Below, piece after piece: positions 17,201 to 26,250 of a DNA stretch of 33,155 nt. A program made the position numbers and the translations under genes. The first letter of the stretch is position 1. Each line of letters starts with the position of its first letter. The stretch comes from Gammaproteobacteria bacterium (GTDB lineage Bacteria > Pseudomonadota > Gammaproteobacteria > DSM-16500), in assembly GCA_013286215.1 (NCBI GenBank), contig JABDGC010000013.1, forward strand, positions 1 through 33,155. Direction: 5' to 3'. Below the pieces are notes generated by a model. That model made no database searches and was not told the DNA's origin. It saw nothing but the letters and a program-made list of their open reading frames with translations.

Positions 17201-17919
17201 TGGGTAAAGGCCACAAAAACCGCGCTTGCTAATTCCGCTCCATTAACGACTTCCTTTGGCGGCAAATTATTGGCATCAATAACAAGCCATCTATTCTCCG
17301 TACTGTTGAATAAAATACTGATGCGATGGCCCATACTGCCTAATCCCATGGCGAGGTCGCAACGAGGATGATAATGCAGAAAACTTTGAGTCAGTCGATT
17401 GAAATAGTCTTGTAATTCAACCCGTGAATAAATACCAGGAAAGGAGTCCACTACGCGCATTCCACCTTGCTCAAGCAGCGCGGTCGACTCCATAAACGGA
17501 AGAATATCCTGCACCTGCTGATGAGAAATCAATCGTGTAAACAATTCCCGATGCTGCTTAGACTTTTGATAGAGTTCGATCCCGCCAAAAAAAGCCTCCG
17601 TTTCGGTGAGCAGCTCCTCTTCTTCGGTTAAATCCACAATCACCACTTCGTTTGCGGCAAGCTTAGCCTCTGACCGAATTCGTCGGCTTCGCTCTGCGAT
17701 CGCTTCCCTGGCCTTGCGGATGCGGTCACTTAACTCCAATGGAGTGCTGGTAGCAATCAAATCCAGACGCTTTTTAAACTGCAGAAATTCCTCACCACCT
17801 GCGAGGAAAGCCTGGATGGCCATTTGAGCTACCCCTGCGCACAGCCCGTATCCCGCCAAGTAGTTATAGCCTTGCGCTTTACAGTGATCCCTGAGATGCT
17901 GATGATTGTAATTGGGCAT
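14236..17919 (-). pseudogene. Ankyrin array protein A2, interrupted by one in-frame TAA
   Basis: The reading frame is continuous for 1228 codons except for a single TAA at 16753-16755, codon 389. There the paralogs read LLDEQKDL; here the text is LLDE-stop-KDL, so a CAA to TAA change is the simplest explanation. The ATG at 17919 aligns with the paralogs and lies 51 bases from its -10 box; an in-frame GTG at 17925 is less likely. The 5' part (388 residues) keeps the whole head (C27, H198, D215) and the first two ankyrin repeats. The 3' part is open for over 800 codons, but its first possible start (GTG at 16680) has no ribosome-binding site. The CPPC pair of the other copies is HPRC here. It could be a recent pseudogene, a truncated head-only protein, a readthrough product, or a sequencing error. 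Confidence 0.82.
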
Positions 17920-17970
17920 TGTCACTCGCTCGTGCTAGTTGGGGTTAGTGGGTGTAATTAGTCTTATTTA

Positions 17971-17976
17971 ATTATA
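17971..17976 (-). promoter_or_regulatory. Candidate -10 element of A2
   Basis: Minus-strand TATAATTAAA is 51 bases before the ATG at 17919, with CAAA 17 bases upstream. The promoter is intact although the gene is interrupted, so the locus is probably still transcribed. Confidence 0.58.
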
Positions 17977-18143
17977 GCAGGGCCTTTGATTTTTTTGTTG
18001 CGTGGTGAGGCCAAATAAAAGTAAAATATGAATAAAACCATGCTCATATCAAGTTATTGTTGCCCTACACCCACAGAGTCGCAGGGATAACGGAAGCACA
18101 GCCTAGGACTCAAATCGGGATACTCTAAAACTGCGTCTGTCAG

Positions 18144-21100
18144 TCACGGGCGGCTAGCCATTGAAGCCTCCAATTCAGCAATTTTAGCTAAAACATGTTT
18201 ACTGGCACCGTCGGACGATTTCGCATCGCTGTCAGTCTTAACCTGCAAAGCATAATACAAGTGAGAGGCTTTGTCTTCACACTGCGCTTTTAAATAGTGG
18301 TATTTATCAGGCAGTGTAGCAGCAGCCTTGTCGCATTCAGCCAATTTCTTTCGAATTTCGATGGACTTGAGTGTCCTGCGATGCCGCGCCGGGTTAAATC
18401 CGGGCTGAGTCTTTATTTCCATTTCAATCGACATTGCTTCTTGCAGGATTTGGGCTTTGAGTTGCTCATATGCGACGTCGGTGACCGCAGGCGTTACCGG
18501 CGGAGCTGCAGGAGCTGGCACAGAAGCCCTACCGCTAAATAAACCAACGGCAGCCAAGCCGATTTCCCTTTTTGTCTCACGACCTTCCTCCGCCTCACGC
18601 AAGATATGAACGAGCTCAGGATGATGAGAGGCTTCGGCCACTTCGACAAGAGATAAACCCGCCGGATTTTTCGCGCCGCTGTCGATTTTAGCGAGCGATA
18701 GCTGCAAGATGTTTTTATAGCCATTCGCGGCGGCAATAAAAGCAATCAGCAAATGCCCCTTGTTACCAAAGAGATTTTTGCGGTGGCGTCTTGCAAAAGA
18801 CTCATAATGCGCTTCGAAATCTGCCTCGATCAATTGCTTCAGGCGCGCGAATTCCGAAGCAACTTCTGACAATAAACACCGGCCCGGTTGCGCTTGTCTT
18901 AGCTCTTCCATCCAGGCATCGATCGTTGCAACCAGATTCTTTTTAATTGCGAGCGCAACCCCCAAAGGAGTGCCTTCCGACACAGCACATTGGCGATTCC
19001 TATCCTGTTTGTGAGGATCCGCGCCATGCTTTAGCAAGAGCTTGACGATCTCCACTTGATGTCCCATGACTGCCCTTTGTACTGCCGTGGTATTATCGGG
19101 ACCGCTTGCGATATTGACGTCGGCGCTCTTGGTGATCAAGGCTTGAACCAGCTCATAATCATTATTATCGATCGCCAGATGCAAGGCAGACATGCCGCTC
19201 TTGTCTTTCTCATTCAAATCCTTCGCCTCTAACGCGGCAATCAACATTTTTGCCGCGGCGGGATGACCGTACTTTATTGCACGCATCAACGGCGTCCCTC
19301 CTTCTGCACATTTTCTCCTGATATCAACCACCGGGGCCTTGCCAAGCAGCAAGCGCAGAATCTCGAGGCGTCCGTACTCTGCTGCTAGAGCAACGGGCGT
19401 CACGCCAAAGCTGCCCACCGCCTTATTCAAATCAGCCTTTTTCATTAACAGTTCGAATATACTTAAATGATTTAGCTCGATAGAAAGATGGAGGGGTGAT
19501 TTTCGCGTATTTCCTTCTCGATCAACATCTACCTTCGCCTCAAGGAGTAACTGTGCCGCTTCGGCATGGCCCTGCTTGACCGCGGCATAAAGCGGCGTTT
19601 CATGATTGAAGTTGGCACGATTTAAAATAGCGGGGGAGGCGTTCAGGATAATTTTTTGGAGTATCTCCGTAAAACCGCCTTCTGCCGCAAGATAAGCCGC
19701 AGTGGCGCCGGTCGCTTTTACTTCATCATCCAGAACCCCTCTCGCTGCGACCAACGTATCGACTACTCTTCTTGAATCATTCATCACGGCTATATGCAAA
19801 AGCGTCAAGCCAAACGAGTCTCGGGCATGCATCGCTCTTTTTTCTTCGGCGCACAGCAAACGAAGTGCGTCCGAATTATCGTGCTGCGCAGCCACCAAGG
19901 CCAGCCCCATGACCGGGGACAGCGATGAATAATGCGTTGAAAAAAACGGGTAATGATAACTTTTTATCATGTCTTTTTTTAACTGCCTTAAAGTGGCTTG
20001 ACAAGCGCCCTGATCCGCCAATTGGCGTTGTAAGCCATCGATTTTTGTCAGCATTAAATCGCGCGTCGCAGCAGCGCGCAAGAGGGCGTACGCCGCAAAA
20101 CCCGGACTGAAGGGTGTTTTGCCCGCACGATTAATTTTTCGTGTTGAGGCATGATGCTCGATTAAAAAATCGATGATTGGCTTCAAGTTCTGTTGCGCAG
20201 CCAGATGCAGCGGCGTGTTGCCATCATCATCCTCCAACTCCACATTGGCGCCACCGCTGATTAAAGCTGCCACCACCGCCAGATCATTTTTTTCAATGGC
20301 AAAGTGCAGGGCGGTCTTACCATCGCGATCTTTTTTATTTAGATCGATTTTGGGTTTGGCCAAGACCAAGATTTTTACTATATTCACATGACCTTCGCGC
20401 GCCGCCGCCATTAAAGGCGTTATCCCCTCATCTGTCGCTTTATCTAAATTCAGCGTCGGATCAAGGGCGAGCAAGAGTTGCATTGCCTCAAGCGAGCCTT
20501 TGGAGGCAGTTATCGCAAGGGGCGACCAACCTCCGGCATGTTCCGCACGGAGATTGACTCCCCTTTCCGCTAATAACCGTATTATGTCAGTCGCATTTTT
20601 CTCCGCCGCAACATGGATCGGCAGCCACCCGCAGTCGTTCAGCGCCGTAAATGCGAGGTCTTTTTGTTCATTCAGCAAGGCGGTCACCGCTTCTACTCGA
20701 TTAAAACAAATTGCTTGGCAAAGAGCACTTTGTCCATTCCTACCTCTTGCCTCCAAGGACACCCCTTCTTCCACAAAAATTTTTACAGGGTCTGGACTAT
20801 TGACTAAAACCGCCGAATGAAGCGGCGTATCCCCCAAATGACCAATCTCACCTAACGCGCCTGGCTTTATCCTGTTGATTAATTTAAGCAGGTCCTGATG
20901 CCCATACCTTGCGGCTAGACTGGCCAAGGAAACATTCAAGACCCCTGTTCTTTGGTTCACTTTACGCAAGGTAACCTCATGCGCGCTGGTAAATTCAGCC
21001 GATTTTTTTACTGCTTCCATTATTTTTTTTGCATGCGGTTCGTTTTTTTTCGTTGTATAAACCGTTGTATGAATAGCAGCCAGAGTTGCCGCGCGCCCTT

Positions 21101-21827
21101 CTCCCGTATTGAGGGCCAAGGCCGTAAAAACCGCCACTGACAATTCCGCCCCAGTAGTGATTTCTCTTAGCGGCAAACTATTTGCATCACATAGAACCCA
21201 TAGACCGCGTGCGCTATCAAATAAAATACTGATGCGATGATTCATGTTATCTAACCCCATTGCAACGTCGCAGGGAGGACATGAATAGAGAAGGATTTGG
21301 GTCAAGCGATTAAGATAGTCCTGTAATTCACGCAGTGAATAAAGGGCTGGAAAGGAGTCTGCCACCCGCATTCCACCCTGCTCAACAAGCGAAGTGGACT
21401 CCAGGTACGGGATAATCTCAGCAATCTGTGGATGAGAAACCAATTTCGAAAACAAATCTTTATGTCGAAGAGGCCGAAGATAGAGTTCGACACCGTCAAA
21501 AAAAGCCTCCGTCTCGGTAAGGAGCTCCTCTTCCTCGGTTAAATCCAACAGCACGCTGTCATTTTCAGCTAATTTCGAGTCGAAGCGAATTTTTCTGCTT
21601 CGCGCTGCGATGGCTTCCCTTGCCGTGCGGATGCGGCTACTTAATTCCATTGGCGTGCTTGTAGCGATCAAATCCAGCCGTTTATTAAAGCGCATGAGTT
21701 CTTCGTGACCTGCGAGAAAGGCTTGAATGGCCATTTGCGCCAACCCCCCACATACGCCGGGTCGGCGCAAATGATAGCCCCTGGCGACAAAATGACGCTC
21801 AAGATGGCCATGACTGTAATTGGACAT
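18144..21827 (-). CDS. Ankyrin array protein A3: putative papain-like head, two ankyrin blocks, helical tail
   Basis: This is a 1227-residue intact paralog of A1. The head keeps C26 (GVCGGL), H197 (NHRISILF), D214 (CDAN) and the CPPC pair. The -EEEELLTETEAFF- stretch near residue 100 is shared by all copies. The ankyrin repeats follow the same two-block plan with a linker around residues 580-640, but exposed repeat positions differ from the neighbours. The tail diverges most here: it is Ala/Pro-rich around 1105-1120 and ends EASMASRP rather than KPDS/KPDP. GCAGAG precedes the ATG. The 215-base gap to A2 (17929-18143) holds the A2 promoter and no repeat element. Effector-like role is inferred from architecture, not shown. 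Confidence 0.85.
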   Translation of the reverse strand: MSNYSHGHLERHFVARGYHLRRPGVCGGLAQMAIQAFLAGHEELMRFNKRLDLIATSTPMELSSRIRTAREAIAARSRKIRFDSKLAENDSVLLDLTEEEELLTETEAFFDGVELYLRPLRHKDLFSKLVSHPQIAEIIPYLESTSLVEQGGMRVADSFPALYSLRELQDYLNRLTQILLYSCPPCDVAMGLDNMNHRISILFDSARGLWVLCDANSLPLREITTGAELSVAVFTALALNTGEGRAATLAAIHTTVYTTKKNEPHAKKIMEAVKKSAEFTSAHEVTLRKVNQRTGVLNVSLASLAARYGHQDLLKLINRIKPGALGEIGHLGDTPLHSAVLVNSPDPVKIFVEEGVSLEARGRNGQSALCQAICFNRVEAVTALLNEQKDLAFTALNDCGWLPIHVAAEKNATDIIRLLAERGVNLRAEHAGGWSPLAITASKGSLEAMQLLLALDPTLNLDKATDEGITPLMAAAREGHVNIVKILVLAKPKIDLNKKDRDGKTALHFAIEKNDLAVVAALISGGANVELEDDDGNTPLHLAAQQNLKPIIDFLIEHHASTRKINRAGKTPFSPGFAAYALLRAAATRDLMLTKIDGLQRQLADQGACQATLRQLKKDMIKSYHYPFFSTHYSSLSPVMGLALVAAQHDNSDALRLLCAEEKRAMHARDSFGLTLLHIAVMNDSRRVVDTLVAARGVLDDEVKATGATAAYLAAEGGFTEILQKIILNASPAILNRANFNHETPLYAAVKQGHAEAAQLLLEAKVDVDREGNTRKSPLHLSIELNHLSIFELLMKKADLNKAVGSFGVTPVALAAEYGRLEILRLLLGKAPVVDIRRKCAEGGTPLMRAIKYGHPAAAKMLIAALEAKDLNEKDKSGMSALHLAIDNNDYELVQALITKSADVNIASGPDNTTAVQRAVMGHQVEIVKLLLKHGADPHKQDRNRQCAVSEGTPLGVALAIKKNLVATIDAWMEELRQAQPGRCLLSEVASEFARLKQLIEADFEAHYESFARRHRKNLFGNKGHLLIAFIAAANGYKNILQLSLAKIDSGAKNPAGLSLVEVAEASHHPELVHILREAEEGRETKREIGLAAVGLFSGRASVPAPAAPPVTPAVTDVAYEQLKAQILQEAMSIEMEIKTQPGFNPARHRRTLKSIEIRKKLAECDKAAATLPDKYHYLKAQCEDKASHLYYALQVKTDSDAKSSDGASKHVLAKIAELEASMASRP

Positions 21828-21878
21828 TTTCTCTGCCTTGCATTAGTAATCGTTATTGTGTGTATTCATGCGCTGGCA

Positions 21879-21884
21879 ATTATA
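21879..21884 (-). promoter_or_regulatory. Candidate -10 element of A3
   Basis: Minus-strand TATAAT sits 51 bases before the A3 ATG with CAAA 16 bases upstream, the same geometry as the other copies although the flanking bases differ (TATAATTGCC). Confidence 0.55.
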
Positions 21885-21969
21885 ATCGGTCGATGGTCGT
21901 TTTGCCATGGATTGTAGCGACTAAATTGAATTGAAAGCGGAATAAATCAGGGGTTTGTCAAAGGCAGGA

Positions 21970-22139
21970 GTATATATTCGATTTCATTCAAATTTCCCTC
22001 TCCTCCACGCTTTGTGTGGAGGAGAGGATTAGGGAGAGGAAGTCAATAAATGCTTTGATTGATACCTCCTTCCCCTAACCCCTTCCGCCACCAACAACGT
22101 GGCGGAAGGGGGATATGGAAGGGTAAACCGAATATTTAC
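21970..22139. mobile_element. Palindromic MITE-like element, complete copy 1 (170 bp)
   Basis: The ends form terminal inverted repeats: GTATATATTCGATT at the left and AACCGAATATTTAC at the right. Perfect 8-bp direct repeats AGGCAGGA flank it (21962-21969 and 22140-22147), as expected of a target-site duplication. Each half holds its own hairpin: a 12-bp stem CCTCTCCTCCAC/GTGGAGGAGAGG (21997-22027) and a 13-bp stem CCCCTTCCGCCAC/GTGGCGGAAGGGG (22079-22111). The two halves are also near inverted copies of each other. It encodes nothing. It lies in the gap between A4 and A3, 46 bases after the A4 stop, and might also act as a transcriptional stop. Confidence 0.75.
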
Positions 22140-22169
22140 AGGCAGGATTGACAAAAATGTTGCGCCGGA

Positions 22170-22184
22170 CTCGCAGTCTGCGAG
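22170..22184 (-). terminator. Possible terminator hairpin after A4
   Basis: On the minus strand, CTCGCA-GAC-TGCGAG forms a perfect 6-bp GC-rich stem one base after the A4 stop codon. A T5 run follows only about 12 bases later, so it is not a classical intrinsic terminator. Confidence 0.3.
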
Positions 22185-22185
22185 C

Positions 22186-25100
22186 CTAAGGGTCCGGTTT
22201 CTGACCCTTGGCTGCTAGGAGGGTATCCAACTCCGCAATTTTAGCAAAAACATTTTTACTGGTGCTGCCAGCCGATTCTGCGCCCACGCCGGTCTTAATG
22301 TGTAATGCATGATGTAACAGAGAGCCCTTCTCTTCACATTGCGATTTTAGATAGTGATATTTATCGGCGTATTGAGCAGCAGCCTTATCACATTCAGCCA
22401 GCTTCTTGCGAATTTCAACATATTTAAGTATCTTGCGATGCCTCGATGGATTATAGCCATGCTGTGCTATTACTTCATTTTCAATACGCAGCGCTTCTTC
22501 TAGAATTTTTTCTTTTAATTGATCATAGGAGGTGCCTGTGAGCTCAGACCCTTTTGCCTCAATCGAAAGATGTGCCACAGCGGCTTTACTGCCAAATAGG
22601 CCAACAGCAGGTAAATCGCCTTGTCCTTTTCGCTCATGCCCCTGCTCATAATCATGTAAGAGACGCACAAGCTCAGCATGGTTATAAACTTCAGCAACTT
22701 GGGAAAGTGAAAACCCCGCTGGATTTTTCGCGCTGGCATCAATTTTAGGCAAGGATACTTCCAAGAGGTATTTATAACCTTTCGCTGCGGCAATAAAGGC
22801 AAGCAGTAAATAATCATTGCCGGCGAATGTTCTTTCGTCGTACCTCCTAAAAAAAGCTTCATAATGAGCTTCAAAATCGTCCTCGATCAGTTGCTTAAGG
22901 CTAGCAAATTCTAAATTGACTGCCGCAGGCAAGATCTGGCCAGGATGCGCTTGCTCAAGCTCCTCCATCCAAGCCTCTATCACTATAAAAAGCTCCTTTT
23001 TTCGTGTGGTCGCATCCGCTAAGGGCGTACCGATCGACAGTGCAGATTGACCGCGGGTATCCGCTTTTCGAGAAACAGCGCCATTTTTTCGCAACAGGTT
23101 CACGATCTCCACCTTATGTCCCATGACTGCCAACTGTATCGGTGTTTCAGCAAAACGACCTTTTACGAGATTCACGTCGGCTCCTTTTTCAATCAAGGCT
23201 TGAACCAGCTCAATATCATTATTTTCAATTGCCCGGTGTAAGGCTGATTCGCCGTTATTGTCTTTTTCATTCAGATCCTTCGCTTCCAAGGCGTCAATCA
23301 GCATTTTTGCCGCCTTGACATGGCGATTGTGTACCGCGCGCATCAACGGCGTGCGACCATTTGCGCTTTTCTTCCGGATATTCACCGCCGGTGCTTTTCT
23401 AATCAGGATGCGTAGAAATTCGCTGCGCCCGTGCTCTGCTGCTAAAGCGACTGGCGTCACTCCAGTGGTACCCACCTCCTTATTCAAATCAGCCACTTCC
23501 ACTAACATTTGAAAGATCTTAAAATGATTTTTTTCGATGGCTTGATGGATGGGCGACCACCCTGAATTTGCAGCGCGATTGACATCCACTTTTGCCTCCA
23601 GTAGCAACTGTGCCGTTTGGTCATGCCCATTGGCAACCGCGGCATAAAGAGGCGTTTCATTCTTTGCATTGGCTTTATTTAAAACAGCGGGCGGGAGATG
23701 CGCGACGAGCTTTCTGAGTATATCCGTAAAACCACCTTCTGCGGCAAGATAAGCCGCAGTAGCGCCTGATGATTTTATTTCATGCGACAGGCTCCCTTTA
23801 TCTCTTATCAAAATATCGATTATTTTTTTTGAGCCATTGATCACAGCCCTATGCAATGGCAACCAACCACTCGCACTTTTTGCCTCAAAATCAATTTTTT
23901 CCTCGGCCCGTAACAGGAGCAAGGCAGCAGAATTATCATTCTCCGCCGCCACAAAGGCCAGCCCTGCCTCCGGGGTCAGCTCTGAATAAAACTCTGAAAA
24001 AGCTGCTTTGTGGTAACTTTTGACAACCTCTTTTTTTAACTGCTTTAAAATGGCTTGGCAATCATCCCGCTCCGTCAATCGCCTTTGCAGGCCATCGATT
24101 TTTTGCAGCATTAAATTGAATAGGGTAAAAGCACCCAGCACATCGCCTCCTATGAAATCAGAACTGAGTGGTGTTTTTCCCGCTCTATTTGATTTTCGCA
24201 TTGAAGCGCCATGCTCCATTAATAAATCAAACATTTCTTTCTGGTTCTGTTCCGCCGCCAGGTGCAGCGGCGTGTTCCCATCGTTATCCTCCACATCCAC
24301 TGTAGCGCCTCCGAGGATTAAGGCTTTTACCACCGCAAGGTCCTTTTTTTCAACCGCCAAGTGCAAGGCGCTCTTTCCAGCACGATTTTTTTTGTTAAAA
24401 TCAATTTTGGCTTCTGCCAAGACCGCTACTATTTGAGCATGCCCCCCTTTTACAGCTTGCATTAAAGGTGTAGTTCCGTCATAACTCGCCTTTTCTAAAT
24501 TCATTGGAGAAACAATCGCAATCAAGGCTTTCAAGGCCTCGACCTGACCATTTTCAGCAGCAATCGAAACAGCCGACCAACCTCCCGCCAGTTCCGCCAG
24601 TGGATTAGCCCCTTTTTGCACTAACAATTTTATTGCTTCAACATTATTTTTTTGTGCCGCAACATGGAGCGGCAACCATCCCGAGGCATTCACCACAGCG
24701 GATGCCAGATCCTTTTGCTCATCCAGTAAGAGAATCATTGCTTCCATACTTTTTCTACTGATCGCCAATTCAAGGGGGCTCTGGCCGAGCTGATTTCTTG
24801 TCTCCAAAGGCACCTTTTCATCCACAAGTATTTTTACCAGCTTTGGAAGATTTAATTCAGCAGCCGCATGAAGAGGCGTGTATCCGAGATAGCTGCCTTC
24901 ATTTAAAGCACCGGGCTTGGCTGCAGCAATTAATTTTAGTACGTCCTTATGCCCACATTTTGCGGCTATCGTGGCCAATGAAACAGTGAGCCCCTCTGTT
25001 CTTTCTTTCACCTTACCTAGAGTGACAGCATGTGCCCTGCTAAATTCGACCGATTGCTTTACCTTATCCATTCGTTTTTTTACCTGCAATTCATTTCTTT

Positions 25101-25878
25101 CTGTTGCATAAACCGTGGTATTAAAGGCCACCTTTGTAGCCCTCTCTCCTTCCCCAGTATTTTTTGCTAAGGCCTCAAGAACCGCGTCTGCCAATTCCGC
25201 CCCAGTTAAGAGTTCTTTTGGTGGCAAATTATTTGCATCACTCATAATCCACAGGCCCCGCGTTTTATCAAATAAAATACTGATGCGATGATTAACACAG
25301 GCTAATCCCATTGCTAAATCGCAGGGGGGGCAATAATGTAAAAGAATTTGAGTCAATCGATTAAAATAGTCTTGTAATTCAACCAACGAATAAATGCCTG
25401 GAAAGGAGTCTATCACTCTCATTCCACCTTGTTCGACCAGCGTAGTAGACTCCATGAACGGCAGAATTTCTTGAACCTCCGGCTGCGAAACCAATTTCGA
25501 AAAAAAATCCCTATGATATTCGGGATCATGATAGAGCTCAATGCCGCCAAAAAAAGCCTCCGTCTCTGTGAGCAGCTCCTCTTCTTCAGTGAGTTCCACA
25601 ATCACTATTTCGTTTGCATCTGATTTAACCTCTAAGCGTTTTTTTCTGCTTCGCTCTGCGATCGCTTCCCTTGCCTTGCGGATGCGATTACTGAGCTCCT
25701 CTGGAGAGTTCGTCGCAATCAATTCCAAACGCTGATTAAACCTTGCAAATTCCTCACGGCCGGCGAGGAAGGCTTGAATGGACATTTGAGCCAAACCAGC
25801 ACATACACCGCTTGCTCGAAAGTCATAGCCCATTGCTTTAAAATGACGGATGAGATGTGTATGACTGTAATCACGCAT
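22186..25878 (-). CDS. Ankyrin array protein A4: putative papain-like head, two ankyrin blocks, helical tail
   Basis: This is an intact 1230-residue paralog, by eye the closest in style to A1. Head residues C26 (GVCAGL), H197 (NHRISILF), D214 (SDAN) and the CPPC pair are present. Ankyrin repeats run about 300-578 and 640-960, several close to consensus (DGNTPLHLAAEQNQKEMF), with a further pair at about 1025-1085. The tail is charged and helical (YDQLKEKILEEALRIENE) and ends QKPDP. GCGAG precedes the ATG at the usual place. It is flanked on both sides by complete copies of the palindromic element. No signal peptide or membrane span is visible, so any export would need a signal within the protein, such as a type IV secretion C-terminal signal; I cannot confirm one. 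Confidence 0.86.
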   Translation of the reverse strand: MRDYSHTHLIRHFKAMGYDFRASGVCAGLAQMSIQAFLAGREEFARFNQRLELIATNSPEELSNRIRKAREAIAERSRKKRLEVKSDANEIVIVELTEEEELLTETEAFFGGIELYHDPEYHRDFFSKLVSQPEVQEILPFMESTTLVEQGGMRVIDSFPGIYSLVELQDYFNRLTQILLHYCPPCDLAMGLACVNHRISILFDKTRGLWIMSDANNLPPKELLTGAELADAVLEALAKNTGEGERATKVAFNTTVYATERNELQVKKRMDKVKQSVEFSRAHAVTLGKVKERTEGLTVSLATIAAKCGHKDVLKLIAAAKPGALNEGSYLGYTPLHAAAELNLPKLVKILVDEKVPLETRNQLGQSPLELAISRKSMEAMILLLDEQKDLASAVVNASGWLPLHVAAQKNNVEAIKLLVQKGANPLAELAGGWSAVSIAAENGQVEALKALIAIVSPMNLEKASYDGTTPLMQAVKGGHAQIVAVLAEAKIDFNKKNRAGKSALHLAVEKKDLAVVKALILGGATVDVEDNDGNTPLHLAAEQNQKEMFDLLMEHGASMRKSNRAGKTPLSSDFIGGDVLGAFTLFNLMLQKIDGLQRRLTERDDCQAILKQLKKEVVKSYHKAAFSEFYSELTPEAGLAFVAAENDNSAALLLLRAEEKIDFEAKSASGWLPLHRAVINGSKKIIDILIRDKGSLSHEIKSSGATAAYLAAEGGFTDILRKLVAHLPPAVLNKANAKNETPLYAAVANGHDQTAQLLLEAKVDVNRAANSGWSPIHQAIEKNHFKIFQMLVEVADLNKEVGTTGVTPVALAAEHGRSEFLRILIRKAPAVNIRKKSANGRTPLMRAVHNRHVKAAKMLIDALEAKDLNEKDNNGESALHRAIENNDIELVQALIEKGADVNLVKGRFAETPIQLAVMGHKVEIVNLLRKNGAVSRKADTRGQSALSIGTPLADATTRKKELFIVIEAWMEELEQAHPGQILPAAVNLEFASLKQLIEDDFEAHYEAFFRRYDERTFAGNDYLLLAFIAAAKGYKYLLEVSLPKIDASAKNPAGFSLSQVAEVYNHAELVRLLHDYEQGHERKGQGDLPAVGLFGSKAAVAHLSIEAKGSELTGTSYDQLKEKILEEALRIENEVIAQHGYNPSRHRKILKYVEIRKKLAECDKAAAQYADKYHYLKSQCEEKGSLLHHALHIKTGVGAESAGSTSKNVFAKIAELDTLLAAKGQKPDP

Positions 25879-25929
25879 TTTTACTCGCTCGTATTAATTA
25901 TTGTGATTTGAAGTATTCATACTATTTTA

Positions 25930-25935
25930 AGTATA
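25930..25935 (-). promoter_or_regulatory. Candidate -10 element of A4
   Basis: Minus-strand TATACT, a one-base variant of the hexamer in the other copies, again lies 51 bases before the ATG, with CAAA 16 bases upstream. The change may lower promoter strength relative to its neighbours. Confidence 0.5.
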
Positions 25936-26021
25936 GTGGGTCATTGGTTGATTTGTTGTTGGCGGGAGAGGCAGAATCGGATTTTAATCGGAATAAAATC
26001 AATTGCTTACAAAGAGGTAAA

Positions 26022-26208
26022 GTATATATTCGGTTCTCATTTTAAATTACCCTCTCCTCCACGCTGTTGGTGGAGGAGGTTAGGGAGAGGAGGTATTATT
26101 AATTATAACCCGCTGATTATGATTAATTTCATACCTCCTTCCCCTAACCCCTTCCTCCACCAACAGCGTGGAGGAAGGGGGATATGGAAGGGTAAACCGA
26201 ATATTTAC
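26022..26208. mobile_element. Palindromic MITE-like element, complete copy 2 (187 bp)
   Basis: It has the same design as the copy at 21970-22139. Terminal inverted repeats are GTATATATTCGGTT and AACCGAATATTTAC (13 of 14 positions pair). Flanking direct repeats are GAGGTAAA at the left and TAGGTAAA at the right (7 of 8), and an exact AGGTAAAG pair can also be drawn at 26015-26022 and 26210-26217. Internal hairpins are CTCCTCCAC/GTGGAGGAG (26054-26078) and CCCCTTCCTCCAC/GTGGAGGAAGGGG (26148-26180). It is non-coding and lies between A5 and A4, 42 bases after the A5 stop. Confidence 0.75.
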
Positions 26209-26250
26209 TAGGTAAAGAATTAGATGCGTAATTTATATAAAGCCATTATT

